A stretch of DNA of 64,000 nucleotides from Leptothermofonsia sichuanensis E412 (GTDB taxonomy: Bacteria; Cyanobacteriota; Cyanobacteriia; Leptolyngbyales; Leptolyngbyaceae), in assembly GCF_019891175.1 (NCBI RefSeq), contig NZ_CP072600.1, positions 1,178,001 through 1,242,000 on the forward strand. Reading direction: 5' to 3'. This document shows positions 36,109 to 43,890 of this stretch, piece by piece. Position numbers and translations under genes: made by a program. The notes beneath the pieces were generated by a model. It was given only the letters and a program-made list of their open reading frames with translations. It made no database searches and had not been told where the DNA came from. Positions within the stretch are counted from its first letter, which is position 1. Each line of letters begins with the position of its first letter.

Positions 36109-36889
36109 AGGTTATCTGTAACAGCGATGAAGACAAATGAAATAGCGATCGCAACTCAAAAGCAAGTTTCTCGAAAATCCTACCCCTGAGACCATCCAGC
36201 AAATTCAATCATTGAGACTGCTCTAAGGTTCAGCGGACGCAGGATGCCGGGTATATGCCATCAGTAAATCACATGGACTTTTTTCAAAGGGTATTCTTTG
36301 TCTTCTTTAAAGAAGAATCAGAGACCAGGCTGACAGCCATCACGACCCTGAACCTGGACTTTTTACATCGAAACAGCTAACAGTCAAAATCGTTGTAGCG
36401 TCAGTTACCTGAAGGTCAAACTGGAAGAAATAGCCAATCCAGTTAATCAGGGAGGATTGATCCAGAGAAAAGTTGAAATTAGTTCCTTAAAATGATTTAA
36501 GAAATGGTTATGGTTCTCTGGTGTGAAACCTTTAACCTGAAATTTTCACCAAACATGGCCAGGAAAATCGTTGACGGGTGAAGAGTTGCTGATGAGCTGT
36601 TGTTGAATAGCTATAGCGATCCTATCTGAATTGTGAGAAAGGAATTGTGAGAAAGGATTCCTGGAGAATCGTTTCTCACAAAGCCTCTCACTTTCACAAC
36701 TGATTCAGACTGCCATATATGAATATGAATTGGGACGGAGTTTCAATTCCATACGACTTTATAATTCATACCTAGAATCAGCAACTCGTTGATGGATCAG
36801 ATGCAGGGATTTGGAGAATGATTCGTTTGCACTGAAATTCTAACGTAGACCAGAGACTTTATGGAGGCTATTCAGGGACAACATTCGCC
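36109..36889. other. Long intergenic region upstream of a small gene
   Basis: About 780 bp with no convincing gene on either strand. The first 200 bp upstream of ctaC probably hold its promoter. A hairpin-rich element lies at 36611-36718 and a tatgaattg/caattccata inverted repeat near 36722-36753. The rest appears unique. Confidence 0.55.
36611..36718. repeat. Hairpin-forming intergenic element
   Basis: The inner stem pairs 36646-36661 with 36667-36682 (15 of 16 positions, 5-nt loop). Outer sequences ctatagcgatcc...ctgaattgtgag and ctttcacaactgattcag...gccata are also imperfectly complementary. A 14-bp unit gaattgtgagaaag is tandemly doubled on the left. MITE-like in form, but unrelated to the tatagccc family except for the first bases. 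Confidence 0.55.
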
Positions 36890-37150
36890 ATGTTCAAAGT
36901 CATCACAACCAATTTCTCCCAGGAATTTGAGCGCTGGACGGATGCTCTCCATACCGCCAAATCTCTGATACCTCAATGCAAAAGCCTGACTCAGGATATT
37001 CGGATTTACCTGTGCGATGAACTGATCTGGCTGTATAGCCGGGAATATAAATATCCTCAATACATTGGTGCCGGCACCTACAATCGCCTGGCACGGTTAT
37101 TTATCCAGGAAGCGATCGAAGCCGAGGAGGGTGCGGTCGGAGAAAATTAA
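36890..37150 (+). CDS. Small conserved hypothetical protein
   Basis: An 86-residue protein starting MFKVITTNFSQEFERWTDALHTA. It is helical, has aromatic-rich middle sequence (ELIWLYSREYKYPQYIG) and an acidic C-terminus. No membrane span or known motif. The ribosome binding site is weak. It precedes the PilP-like gene by 120 bp. Composition and a clear charged/hydrophobic pattern favour a real gene, but I do not recognise it. Confidence 0.6.
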   Translation: MFKVITTNFSQEFERWTDALHTAKSLIPQCKSLTQDIRIYLCDELIWLYSREYKYPQYIGAGTYNRLARLFIQEAIEAEEGAVGEN

Positions 37151-37270
37151 CATTTACAGAAGTGCCTGCACGACTTCGTTGAACGACTGCACCCGCATCA
37201 AAGTTTTTGACATCATTTCTATAAATTAGAGCTATCTTGGAGTAGATTTATAAGTTTGGGGAGATTGGGT

Positions 37271-38080
37271 ATGCGTCCACGTCTGTTGCTGGTCGTTCTT
37301 GGTGCGATCGCGATTGCGGTCGCTGGTTGTGCATCTGAGGAAGCTGTAGAGACTTCTCCCTCTCCATCACCTCCATCACCAGAAGCCTCTGCACCATCTC
37401 CGTCTCCTTCACCTGGAGCCGTGGGACAACCCTTCGCCCAACCCCTAGTGGCTCAAAAACCGGGTACAGCTCAGGCGGTTCCGGGACTGATCCAGCCAAC
37501 GAATGCTGATGAACGGGCAAAAGAAGTTCAGGCTCGCATTAATGCCCAGCAAGTAAAGAAAGACCCCTTTTCCGGTCTTCCTCCCGTATTGCAGAAACCG
37601 ATGATACCCCGTGCAACTGGCACATCCCCTCAGCAAACCCTTACCGGGCAGAGTGTTCCTCCTCTGCCTGGCGCGCCACAACCTGCACTACCCCCAATCA
37701 CCACCGCCACGGCGCCGCCTCGTCCCAGCAGTCCCTTTCCACCCGGCAGAACACCAGCAGGACCAGCGACTCCTCCTGGTGTTCCAGCCAGGCCAGTGCC
37801 ACCACCCCCCACAGCTAATCTGGCGAATGCTGTCGAGGTTTCAGGTGTGGTATACGTAGGTGGCAAAGCCCAGGCCATTGTTAAGGCTCCCAATGAAGCC
37901 ACCAGTCGTCATGTGCGAGTTGGACAACGGCTTTCTGACGGTCAGGTGCTGGTGAAGCGCATAGAAATTAATCGGGGATCTGACCCAATTGTTGTTCTGG
38001 AAGAAAATGGCATTGAAGTCCCCAGAGCTGTGGGTGAAGGGGGAGCACCATCCCAACAGGCTGGTGGACAATCTGCCTGA
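37271..38080 (+). CDS. Pro-rich lipoprotein with PilP-like C-terminal domain
   Basis: Lipoprotein signal peptide MRPRLLLVVLGAIAIAVAGC, cleaved before the Cys. Two Pro-rich linkers (about residues 25-50 and 115-180) surround a middle segment that contains KKDPFSGLPP. The C-terminal ~75 residues (VEVSGVVYVGG...VRVGQRLSDGQVLVKRIEI...IVVLEENGIEV) follow the PilP plan of a beta-domain ending in a G-Q-L-G-V-I-E pattern. Start ATG 37271 with GGGGAGA 6 bp upstream; TTG 37256 is less likely. It could be the missing pilotin-like partner of PilMNOQ, or an unrelated lipoprotein with an SH3-like domain; this is inference from pattern only. Confidence 0.7.
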   Translation: MRPRLLLVVLGAIAIAVAGCASEEAVETSPSPSPPSPEASAPSPSPSPGAVGQPFAQPLVAQKPGTAQAVPGLIQPTNADERAKEVQARINAQQVKKDPFSGLPPVLQKPMIPRATGTSPQQTLTGQSVPPLPGAPQPALPPITTATAPPRPSSPFPPGRTPAGPATPPGVPARPVPPPPTANLANAVEVSGVVYVGGKAQAIVKAPNEATSRHVRVGQRLSDGQVLVKRIEINRGSDPIVVLEENGIEVPRAVGEGGAPSQQAGGQSA

Positions 38081-38092
38081 CAGGATCAGCAA

Positions 38093-38187
38093 ACTCCAGA
38101 TTTCTCAATTGCGTGATATAGGGGAGCGTGAGGTAGATAAGGGTGCAAAGTAACCTCATCTACCTCACACCCTTGCAAAGGGCTATA
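38093..38187. repeat. MITE-like palindromic repeat, copy 2 (inverted)
   Basis: On the minus strand it reads tatagccctttgcaagggtg, followed by gaggtagatgaggt and its imperfect complement, and ends caattgagaaa. It begins about 13 bp after the PilP-like stop. The end nearest that gene has lost its clear terminal repeat. Confidence 0.7.
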
Positions 38188-38340
38188 TACACAACAATTT
38201 GCAAAGACTGACCTGGAGTTGTCATCCCAGGGGCTAGAGTGAATAAATATCTCTATGGTGGGTTGGGTTTCTCTTGCCCCAAAACCCGGCTCTCCAGGAA
38301 TGGATGATTTACGAACTCAAGCACTCGGACTCAATTCAGT

Positions 38341-39021
38341 ATGACCCACTCAACCTCCGGGCAAACGGCAGCAGGCTTCTGGCAAACTGACCTGATCGAC
38401 TTTTTCTTTTCGCCTACCCAACAGCAGGACCCGATTCAAACCCAGGATGCGGATCTGTTGCATCAATTTGGCTTTGTTCCAGGGCTGAAAGAACTGTTAA
38501 TGGTGCGCCAGGTTCATGCGCTGGAACATGCGACGGTCTGGGTTTTGAGCGAAAAAGCGCCTTTCAAACGTCATCAAAATTGGCGTTCGTCAGACAATGA
38601 TTCGTCAGACAATGAATTGTTAGGAGGCATGTCTACTGATCGGGGGTTTTACCTGTACGGACGGGTTAACTCGGAGGAATTAAAGCAGGCCGTTAAATTG
38701 GCGCTCCGCCGAATTACATCGGGAGAGTGGGATCTGGCCGTCCATCCCCGCTGCGGTACCAACCTGTCGGTGGGGATGTTGCTGGCGGCAGGATTTGCTG
38801 TTGGAGCATCCATGCTGCTACCCCGCGAACCAATCGGTCAAATCATTGGGTTGGGGCTTGCCGCTACTACGGCTGCCCAGCTTGCTCCTGACCTGGGTAG
38901 CCTGGCTCAACGGTATGTGACGACGGCGATTCCTTTTAATCTGGCTGTGGATAGTATTCAACCCATTCGGGATTCCTTTGGGCGATCTGCACATTTTGTT
39001 CAGGTTCGGTGGGTGGAATAA
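38341..39021 (+). CDS. DUF6391-like conserved cyanobacterial protein
   Basis: A 226-residue protein with a conserved-looking core VRQVHALEHATVWVLSE, then GGMSTDRGFYLYGRV and HPRCGTNLSVGMLLAAG. A hydrophobic Gly/Ala-rich segment (about residues 140-180) may be one or two spans. The HALEHAT and HPRCGTN motifs recall a metal site, but no function is known. A 14-bp micro-duplication (tcgtcagacaatga twice, about 38586-38613) adds the residues SDNDSSDNE. MITE-like copies 2 and 3 flank the gene in opposite orientation. Confidence 0.65.
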   Translation: MTHSTSGQTAAGFWQTDLIDFFFSPTQQQDPIQTQDADLLHQFGFVPGLKELLMVRQVHALEHATVWVLSEKAPFKRHQNWRSSDNDSSDNELLGGMSTDRGFYLYGRVNSEELKQAVKLALRRITSGEWDLAVHPRCGTNLSVGMLLAAGFAVGASMLLPREPIGQIIGLGLAATTAAQLAPDLGSLAQRYVTTAIPFNLAVDSIQPIRDSFGRSAHFVQVRWVE

Positions 39022-39037
39022 CGGATAGGGCAGACAA

Positions 39038-39129
39038 TATAGCCCTTTTCAGGAGTATGAGGTGCAGTGGGGGTTCTGCACCCTCTCTGTACCTCAACTT
39101 TCATACCTCACTCAATTGAGAACTGCTAC
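39038..39129. repeat. MITE-like palindromic repeat, copy 3
   Basis: Same orientation as copy 1: tatagcccttttcaggagtatgaggtgcagtgg (first 20 bp diagnostic) with an imperfect complement gtacctcaactttcatacctc, then ctcaattgagaactgcta. It begins 16 bp after the stop of the DUF6391-like gene. Confidence 0.75.
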
Positions 39130-39144
39130 AGAAAGGGATGAATA

Positions 39145-39189
39145 AAAAAGCGATCGCTCTCGTTGAGTCTGCGATCGCTCCTTTTTTTA
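39145..39189. terminator. Bidirectional terminator-like hairpin made of two HIP1 sites
   Basis: aaaaaagcgatcgc (39145-39158 region) and gcgatcgctcctttttt (39172-39189) pair through a 9-bp agcgatcgc/gcgatcgct stem around a 13-nt loop. An A-run precedes it and a run of seven T follows, so it could stop transcription in both directions. Confidence 0.6.
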
Positions 39190-39274
39190 ACCACTTTTCC
39201 TATTAGGGATTATCCTTACATAGATCCGGTCGAAGCGGTATGGAAAGTGGTGCCAGAGGTATAAAAACTTATCA

Positions 39275-41728
39275 ATGTCCAGGGTGGCGCTGCTGATAGG
39301 AGTGAGCAAGTATCCACCAGGTTTGAACCCGCTACTGAGGGCGCAGAAAGACGTGGAGGTCATGAGGCGCGTTTTGAGGCAGCCACAGTTTGGGTTTGAG
39401 GTGGTGGAGTGTTATTGTGATGCATCCCTGCAAGAGATGCAGGAGGGAATCGAAACCTTTTTTAAGAACCGGATTCCAGATGACCAAGTTTTGTTCTTGT
39501 TTACTGGGTACGGCATTCAGGATAGGGATGGCAAACTCTATTTCGCGACACCAGAAACCGCACCAGATAGTCAGGGCAGGCTGATTAAATCGAGAGCAAT
39601 TCCAGCCAGCTTTGTGCGGGATGTCATGAATAGCAGCCCGGCAAGGCACCAGGTGATGATTTTGGATTGCCATTTGCAACAGGGCTTCGATCAGTTTGTT
39701 CAGGATAACAACCCGATTGACCTGTTTGCGCAGCTCGATGGCAGAGGCAGAGTAATTCTGGCAGCTTCTATCTTTACCCATCCTGCCGTGGAAACCAGTG
39801 ACATTGATGTCTGGAGTTACACGCGCTATCTGATAGAGGGCATTGAAACGTCTGTTGCGGATAGAGATAGTGATGGCCTGGTGTCAGCGGAGGATCTGCA
39901 CGAGTATGCTCGCCGCAAAATGGCGATCGCGGCTCCGGCCATGAATCCTCAAATCTACGGTAGTCCAGAATCGGCACGCTTTCCGCTGTTAACAGTGCCG
40001 GTACACGATGCCCGTGTGATCTACCATAAGGTACTCGATGATCTGGTTGAACGCGGACAGACCGATGCGACGGCTACCATGTTGTTGGAGCACCGTAGTT
40101 TGCTCGATGAGATCAAACATGGCCTCAAGTTGTCTCCCCAGGAGGCGGAAGACATTGAAGCTCGTAGCCTTCGACCCTTGCGGGATTACCGACAAAGGCT
40201 ACAGTCTTACCAGGAAAAATTTTCAGAGACTAAACTGGGAAACGTGGGACCTAATCACCAGAACAATGACGGTTTAAGACGGTATCGGCAGGCACTTGGC
40301 CTGACGAACGATGATACTGCTGCCATTGAAGCAGTGCCTGACATTGTGCAGCAACAGCAGCAGCGAGAGCAGTATCAACGGAACCTCGTAAAGTACGAAC
40401 AGGTATTACTGGCCGTTATGCAGCGCCAGTACCCCATTGCAGAGGGCGATCGCCGGCTTCTGCATCACCTCCAAACGTCCCTCCAGCTCAGAGGCAACGA
40501 TGTCCAGATGATTGAAACTGAGCTTGCCACCCGACTACACCGCCGGGGAACACCCCCTCCCGACCCTGCAACCACCCCAGCATCCGTGACCCAGCCGCCG
40601 GCTGAACTCTATCCCACTCAGCCAGGCCCCCCATCACCATCTGCTTCGGGCTGGACGCCTGCACCATCCTACCAGCCTCCAAATGCAGGCGTTTCTCCCC
40701 AGCCAGTGCCTGCCTCCTACAGTCCATCGGGAACAAGCCCTCCACCCGGACAACCTGCAAGCCCTCCACCACTTGCTCAGTCCCCTCCCAGTCCTTCCCC
40801 AGTTCCACCTGTGGATACCAACCAGGGTCCAGTGACGACGGTTCAACCTTCGGATGCCACCGCCAATCCACCTGCCTCTGCCCCTATGAGTAAGTCACCG
40901 AATCACTCAAGATGGAGTTACGGTGTATTCATTATTCCAGCCCTATTGCTGGCTGCCATGATTGGGGTAGGGGTAGCGCTTTGGTCTTCCTCCAGGAACA
41001 TGGTTAATCCCTTCAACCAATCAACCATGTCTCCAGGTGTCGATAGCCAGAACCCCCCGTCTCCGGTTCAGCAAGCCGCCGGGGATATTAACCTGGGGGT
41101 CACCGCTCATGGGATTGGCGACTTCAATGGTGCCATCCGGTACTACAATCAGGCGATTAAGGTTTTAACGGACATCTGTCAGGCAAACAAAAACAGCCAG
41201 CCATCATCATGCCAACTGCTGGCAAAAGCTTACAGTAACCGCAGCTATTCTTACTTCCGGTTGCAGAATTATAATCAGGCACTGGAGGATGCTAATTCAG
41301 CGGTTGTTTTGGACTCCAATCTGGTGGAAGCGAGGATCAACCTGGCAAACGCCCGATTTATGCAGGGCGATCGCGCTGAAGCCATTCAAGACTATAATCG
41401 GGCACTGGAACTGAAGCCCAGCCCCTCTTTACAGGCAGGTATTTACAACAACAGGGGTAACGTTTACTTCTCTCAAAATAGCCTCCAGACTGCTCTAAAG
41501 GACTATGACCAGGCACTGGCATTGAGAAATGATTATGCAGATGCTTACTTTAACCGGGGGCTGGTGCATGAGCGGCAGAATAACATTAACAATGCCATCA
41601 GTGATTTCCAGAATGCGGCAAAGTTTTATCGGGAACAAAATGCCCTGGACCTGGCACAGGAAGCTGAAAAACGAGCAACCAATCTTCAGCAGAATGCACC
41701 AAAAAGCACGGCATTGCCACCCGGATAG
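39275..41728 (+). CDS. Caspase-fold (orthocaspase-like) TPR protein with substituted catalytic dyad
   Basis: 817 residues. N-terminal caspase-like p20 domain (about residues 1-240): VALLIGVSKY start, then FLFTGYG (76-80) where FSGHG is expected, and MILDCHLQQ (128-136) where DCCHSG/DSCHSG is expected. The catalytic His is therefore Tyr79 and the Cys position is His133 (Cys132 is one residue early). An EF-hand-like loop DRDSDGLVSAED lies at 196-207. A helical region with repeated L-Y-L units (about 245-420), a Pro-rich linker (about 425-535), a membrane span (about 550-572) and TPR repeats (about 603-800) follow. Probably a non-proteolytic, membrane-anchored scaffold with the caspase part on one side and TPRs on the other. 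Confidence 0.82.
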   Translation: MSRVALLIGVSKYPPGLNPLLRAQKDVEVMRRVLRQPQFGFEVVECYCDASLQEMQEGIETFFKNRIPDDQVLFLFTGYGIQDRDGKLYFATPETAPDSQGRLIKSRAIPASFVRDVMNSSPARHQVMILDCHLQQGFDQFVQDNNPIDLFAQLDGRGRVILAASIFTHPAVETSDIDVWSYTRYLIEGIETSVADRDSDGLVSAEDLHEYARRKMAIAAPAMNPQIYGSPESARFPLLTVPVHDARVIYHKVLDDLVERGQTDATATMLLEHRSLLDEIKHGLKLSPQEAEDIEARSLRPLRDYRQRLQSYQEKFSETKLGNVGPNHQNNDGLRRYRQALGLTNDDTAAIEAVPDIVQQQQQREQYQRNLVKYEQVLLAVMQRQYPIAEGDRRLLHHLQTSLQLRGNDVQMIETELATRLHRRGTPPPDPATTPASVTQPPAELYPTQPGPPSPSASGWTPAPSYQPPNAGVSPQPVPASYSPSGTSPPPGQPASPPPLAQSPPSPSPVPPVDTNQGPVTTVQPSDATANPPASAPMSKSPNHSRWSYGVFIIPALLLAAMIGVGVALWSSSRNMVNPFNQSTMSPGVDSQNPPSPVQQAAGDINLGVTAHGIGDFNGAIRYYNQAIKVLTDICQANKNSQPSSCQLLAKAYSNRSYSYFRLQNYNQALEDANSAVVLDSNLVEARINLANARFMQGDRAEAIQDYNRALELKPSPSLQAGIYNNRGNVYFSQNSLQTALKDYDQALALRNDYADAYFNRGLVHERQNNINNAISDFQNAAKFYREQNALDLAQEAEKRATNLQQNAPKSTALPPG

Positions 41729-41746
41729 GTGTTCCTGATTTTGGGT

Positions 41747-41770
41747 ATGAATTGAAGACTTTCAATTCAT
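41747..41770. terminator. Hairpin between caspase-like gene and prmC
   Basis: atgaattgaa (41747-41756), loop gact, ttcaattcat (41761-41770): a perfect 10-bp stem with a 4-nt loop, between convergent genes. It lacks a long T-run, but its place suggests a transcript end. A related hairpin stands on the other side of prmC. Confidence 0.5.
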
Positions 41771-41809
41771 CGGGCTGTTCAGCAGCACCTCCAGGTAAGA
41801 ATCGGATAA

Positions 41810-42940
41810 TTAAATTCGGTAGGCGAGGGCAAAGCGACTAATCCCCGCCAGATCGGCGTGGATCTGGATCGAATGATAACTGTTTTGCTGGTGGAGTAGT
41901 TGGGTAACGATGGCTGCCTGACCTGCCATCATTTCCAATAGGAGAATGCCATCAGTCTGTAGATAAGTGGGGGCTGTTCTCACTAAATGGCGAATAAAGT
42001 CTAACCCATCGGTTCCCCCATCTAAAGCCAGGTGAGGTTCATGCCGGGCAACTTCTGGCTGTAGTTCCGGCACGATCGCGCTGGGAATATAGGGAGGATT
42101 GGAAACAATGCCACTGAGTTTGCCTTTCAGGGCGGCCAGCGGCTCAAACCAGGAACCTTGATAGAACCGGATGCGCTCTTGCAGTTGATAGGCGGCAGCA
42201 TTCAATTGAGCCATTTCCAGGGCAGTTTCGCTACAGTCCACCGCGTGAATGGTCGCCTGGGGAAAGGCGGTTGCTAATCCAAGGGCGATCGCACCGCTGC
42301 CTGTACCCAGGTCTGCCCAGTGGGGAGAGGGGGGAGGAGTGAGAGGAGAGGAGTGAGGGGAGAGGAGTGAGGAGTGAGGAGTGAGGGGAGAGGGGAGAGG
42401 AGTGAGGGGTGAGATGGGTGGGTGAACTGTTGTCAGTGGTTGGTTGTCAGGTGATTGAGTGGATGTTTCTGTCCTGCTTTGGCTTTCCGGCGTTCCTGCC
42501 CCTTTAATCTTTTGCTCCTCTGCCCAGATTGCCAGATCAATCAAACACTCGGTTTCTGGTCGGGGAATCAGTACAGCGGGTGAAACCTGGAGTAAAAATT
42601 GTCGCCAGGGAGCGGCACCGATCAGGTACTGGACGGGTACCCGTGCTTCAACGCGCTGACGCCAGAGCTGTTGTAATTCTTCAAAAGGGAGCTTGAGTCG
42701 AATTGCTGGTCGGGTCTGAAAGGACTCCAGGCGCAGGGCTAAGGAGTCAAGGTCGGTCAATTCTCGCAAAAGCCAGTCAACCTCGGTCAGCGAAATAGCC
42801 GCTGCGATCGCGTCTTCGCGTGCTGCTTTCCGCCAGTTCCATAAAGTTGCCCCGGTAGTAGAAAACTCTCGCTCCACTGATGGAGGCGAGAGTTGGTTGA
42901 AAGAAGACTGTGAAGAAACCATCATTTTGCAGGGCACCAT
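41810..42940 (-). CDS. prmC: Peptide chain release factor N5-glutamine methyltransferase with low-complexity insert
   Basis: Methylates the Gln of the GGQ motif in release factors RF1/RF2. An N-terminal helical domain (about residues 33-115) contains the PVQYLIG motif. The SAM site is in LGTGSGAIALGLA and the catalytic NPPY in GIVSNPPYIPS. Between them, residues 145-207 are extra: a Ser/Pro/Thr-rich run encoded by gagtgagg/gagaggag units (42320-42508). Without it the protein would be near the usual 290-310 residues. ATG 42940, 42925 and 42922 are all possible starts. Confidence 0.93.
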   Translation of the reverse strand: MVPCKMMVSSQSSFNQLSPPSVEREFSTTGATLWNWRKAAREDAIAAAISLTEVDWLLRELTDLDSLALRLESFQTRPAIRLKLPFEELQQLWRQRVEARVPVQYLIGAAPWRQFLLQVSPAVLIPRPETECLIDLAIWAEEQKIKGAGTPESQSRTETSTQSPDNQPLTTVHPPISPLTPLPSPLTPHSSLLSPHSSPLTPPPSPHWADLGTGSGAIALGLATAFPQATIHAVDCSETALEMAQLNAAAYQLQERIRFYQGSWFEPLAALKGKLSGIVSNPPYIPSAIVPELQPEVARHEPHLALDGGTDGLDFIRHLVRTAPTYLQTDGILLLEMMAGQAAIVTQLLHQQNSYHSIQIHADLAGISRFALAYRI

Positions 42941-43002
42941 TTGAGCCGTAAACTGAACCCTGGCAACGTATAGGGCGCTACTGGTTCTGGGAATGAATGC
43001 AG

Positions 43003-43035
43003 GCTGGATAAATTGAAGCCGTTCAATTCATCCAG
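43003..43035. repeat. Hairpin upstream of prmC, same class as 41747-41770
   Basis: ctggataaattgaa (43003-43016) pairs with ttcaattcatccag (43022-43035), 13 of 14 positions. The core aattgaa/ttcaatt and the flanking catc are shared with the hairpin at 41747. It lies between the Tic22-like stop and the prmC start. Confidence 0.55.
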
Positions 43036-43098
43036 CAATTCCGCAACATCATCTATGGCTCAGAACTTAATATATGGCTCAGAATTTATAGCTCAGAC

Positions 43099-43890
43099 TT
43101 ATTTCTTGGGAGCATTAGCCGGAGCTGGTGCCGGTGCAGGTTTTTGACCAGCGGGAGCCAGCGATCGCACATAATCAATGGACTCTTGAGCAGGCACCAG
43201 CACAATCTGATTCAGTTGTGGATCGTTTTTCTCTTGCAGTACCTGGATCAACCCTTCTAAATTAAGAACCTGGATCTCGATTGTAGAAGCCATATTGGGT
43301 TCCTGCTTCTTAAACTGATCCAGCAGAGTCTGAAGTTCTTCTTTTTTGAAGAACATGGGAATGACCGCCTGGTTGCCCTGCTGAATCGTCAGGTAGCCCT
43401 TCTCTTTGCCACCGCGAGCAACAAACAGCGGGGTTCCATTGAACTGCTGCACCTGCTGCCCGGTTTGTTTGAGCAGATTGGTGGCAGAGGCAACCTGCTG
43501 CTGAGAGGGGACAAACGCAAAACCCAACCCATCAGGCTTGCCTTTGTTATCTAACCCAAGCTGATAGATCTCAGCCAGAGAAACCGGCACCACACTTACA
43601 CCCTTAGCCAATTCAGGATTTCTAGTTTTGAGATTGTCGAGAAATGCCTGAGCATCTTTCTGGCTGATGAAGACACCTGCCACAGGCTGACCTTTCTCTC
43701 CCTGCCGTGGCGAGGCAACCAGCGGCGCACCCTGGGAATTGGCAATGGTAAACACAGGGATGGGGCGCAACTTTTGAAGAATCTGCTCCTTGGGTAGCGC
43801 AAGTACCTGCATGGCCCCTGCCAGGACTGAACCTAACAGGGCACTTCCAACTAATCCAGCCGTTACGCTCCGACGAACAAATGATTTCAT
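43099..43890 (-). CDS. Tic22-like protein
   Basis: Periplasmic or thylakoid-lumen protein related to the plastid Tic22 import factor. In cyanobacteria such proteins are thought to support outer-membrane biogenesis with Omp85. Signal peptide at residues 1-32 (MKSFVRRSVTAGLVGSALL...). The family core VPVFTI-type block appears as RPIPVFTIANSQGAPLV, then PVAGVFISQKDAQAFL and GTPLFVARGG. Start at ATG 43890 with AGGAG 7 bp upstream; the frame upstream to 43914 is leader. Length 263. Confidence 0.85.
   Translation of the reverse strand: MKSFVRRSVTAGLVGSALLGSVLAGAMQVLALPKEQILQKLRPIPVFTIANSQGAPLVASPRQGEKGQPVAGVFISQKDAQAFLDNLKTRNPELAKGVSVVPVSLAEIYQLGLDNKGKPDGLGFAFVPSQQQVASATNLLKQTGQQVQQFNGTPLFVARGGKEKGYLTIQQGNQAVIPMFFKKEELQTLLDQFKKQEPNMASTIEIQVLNLEGLIQVLQEKNDPQLNQIVLVPAQESIDYVRSLAPAGQKPAPAPAPANAPKK

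Noticed and set aside
39275-41728. Anti-phage defence system built on the caspase-like protein
   Set aside because: The catalytic residues are substituted and no reverse transcriptase, gasdermin-like, CRISPR or toxin gene is adjacent.
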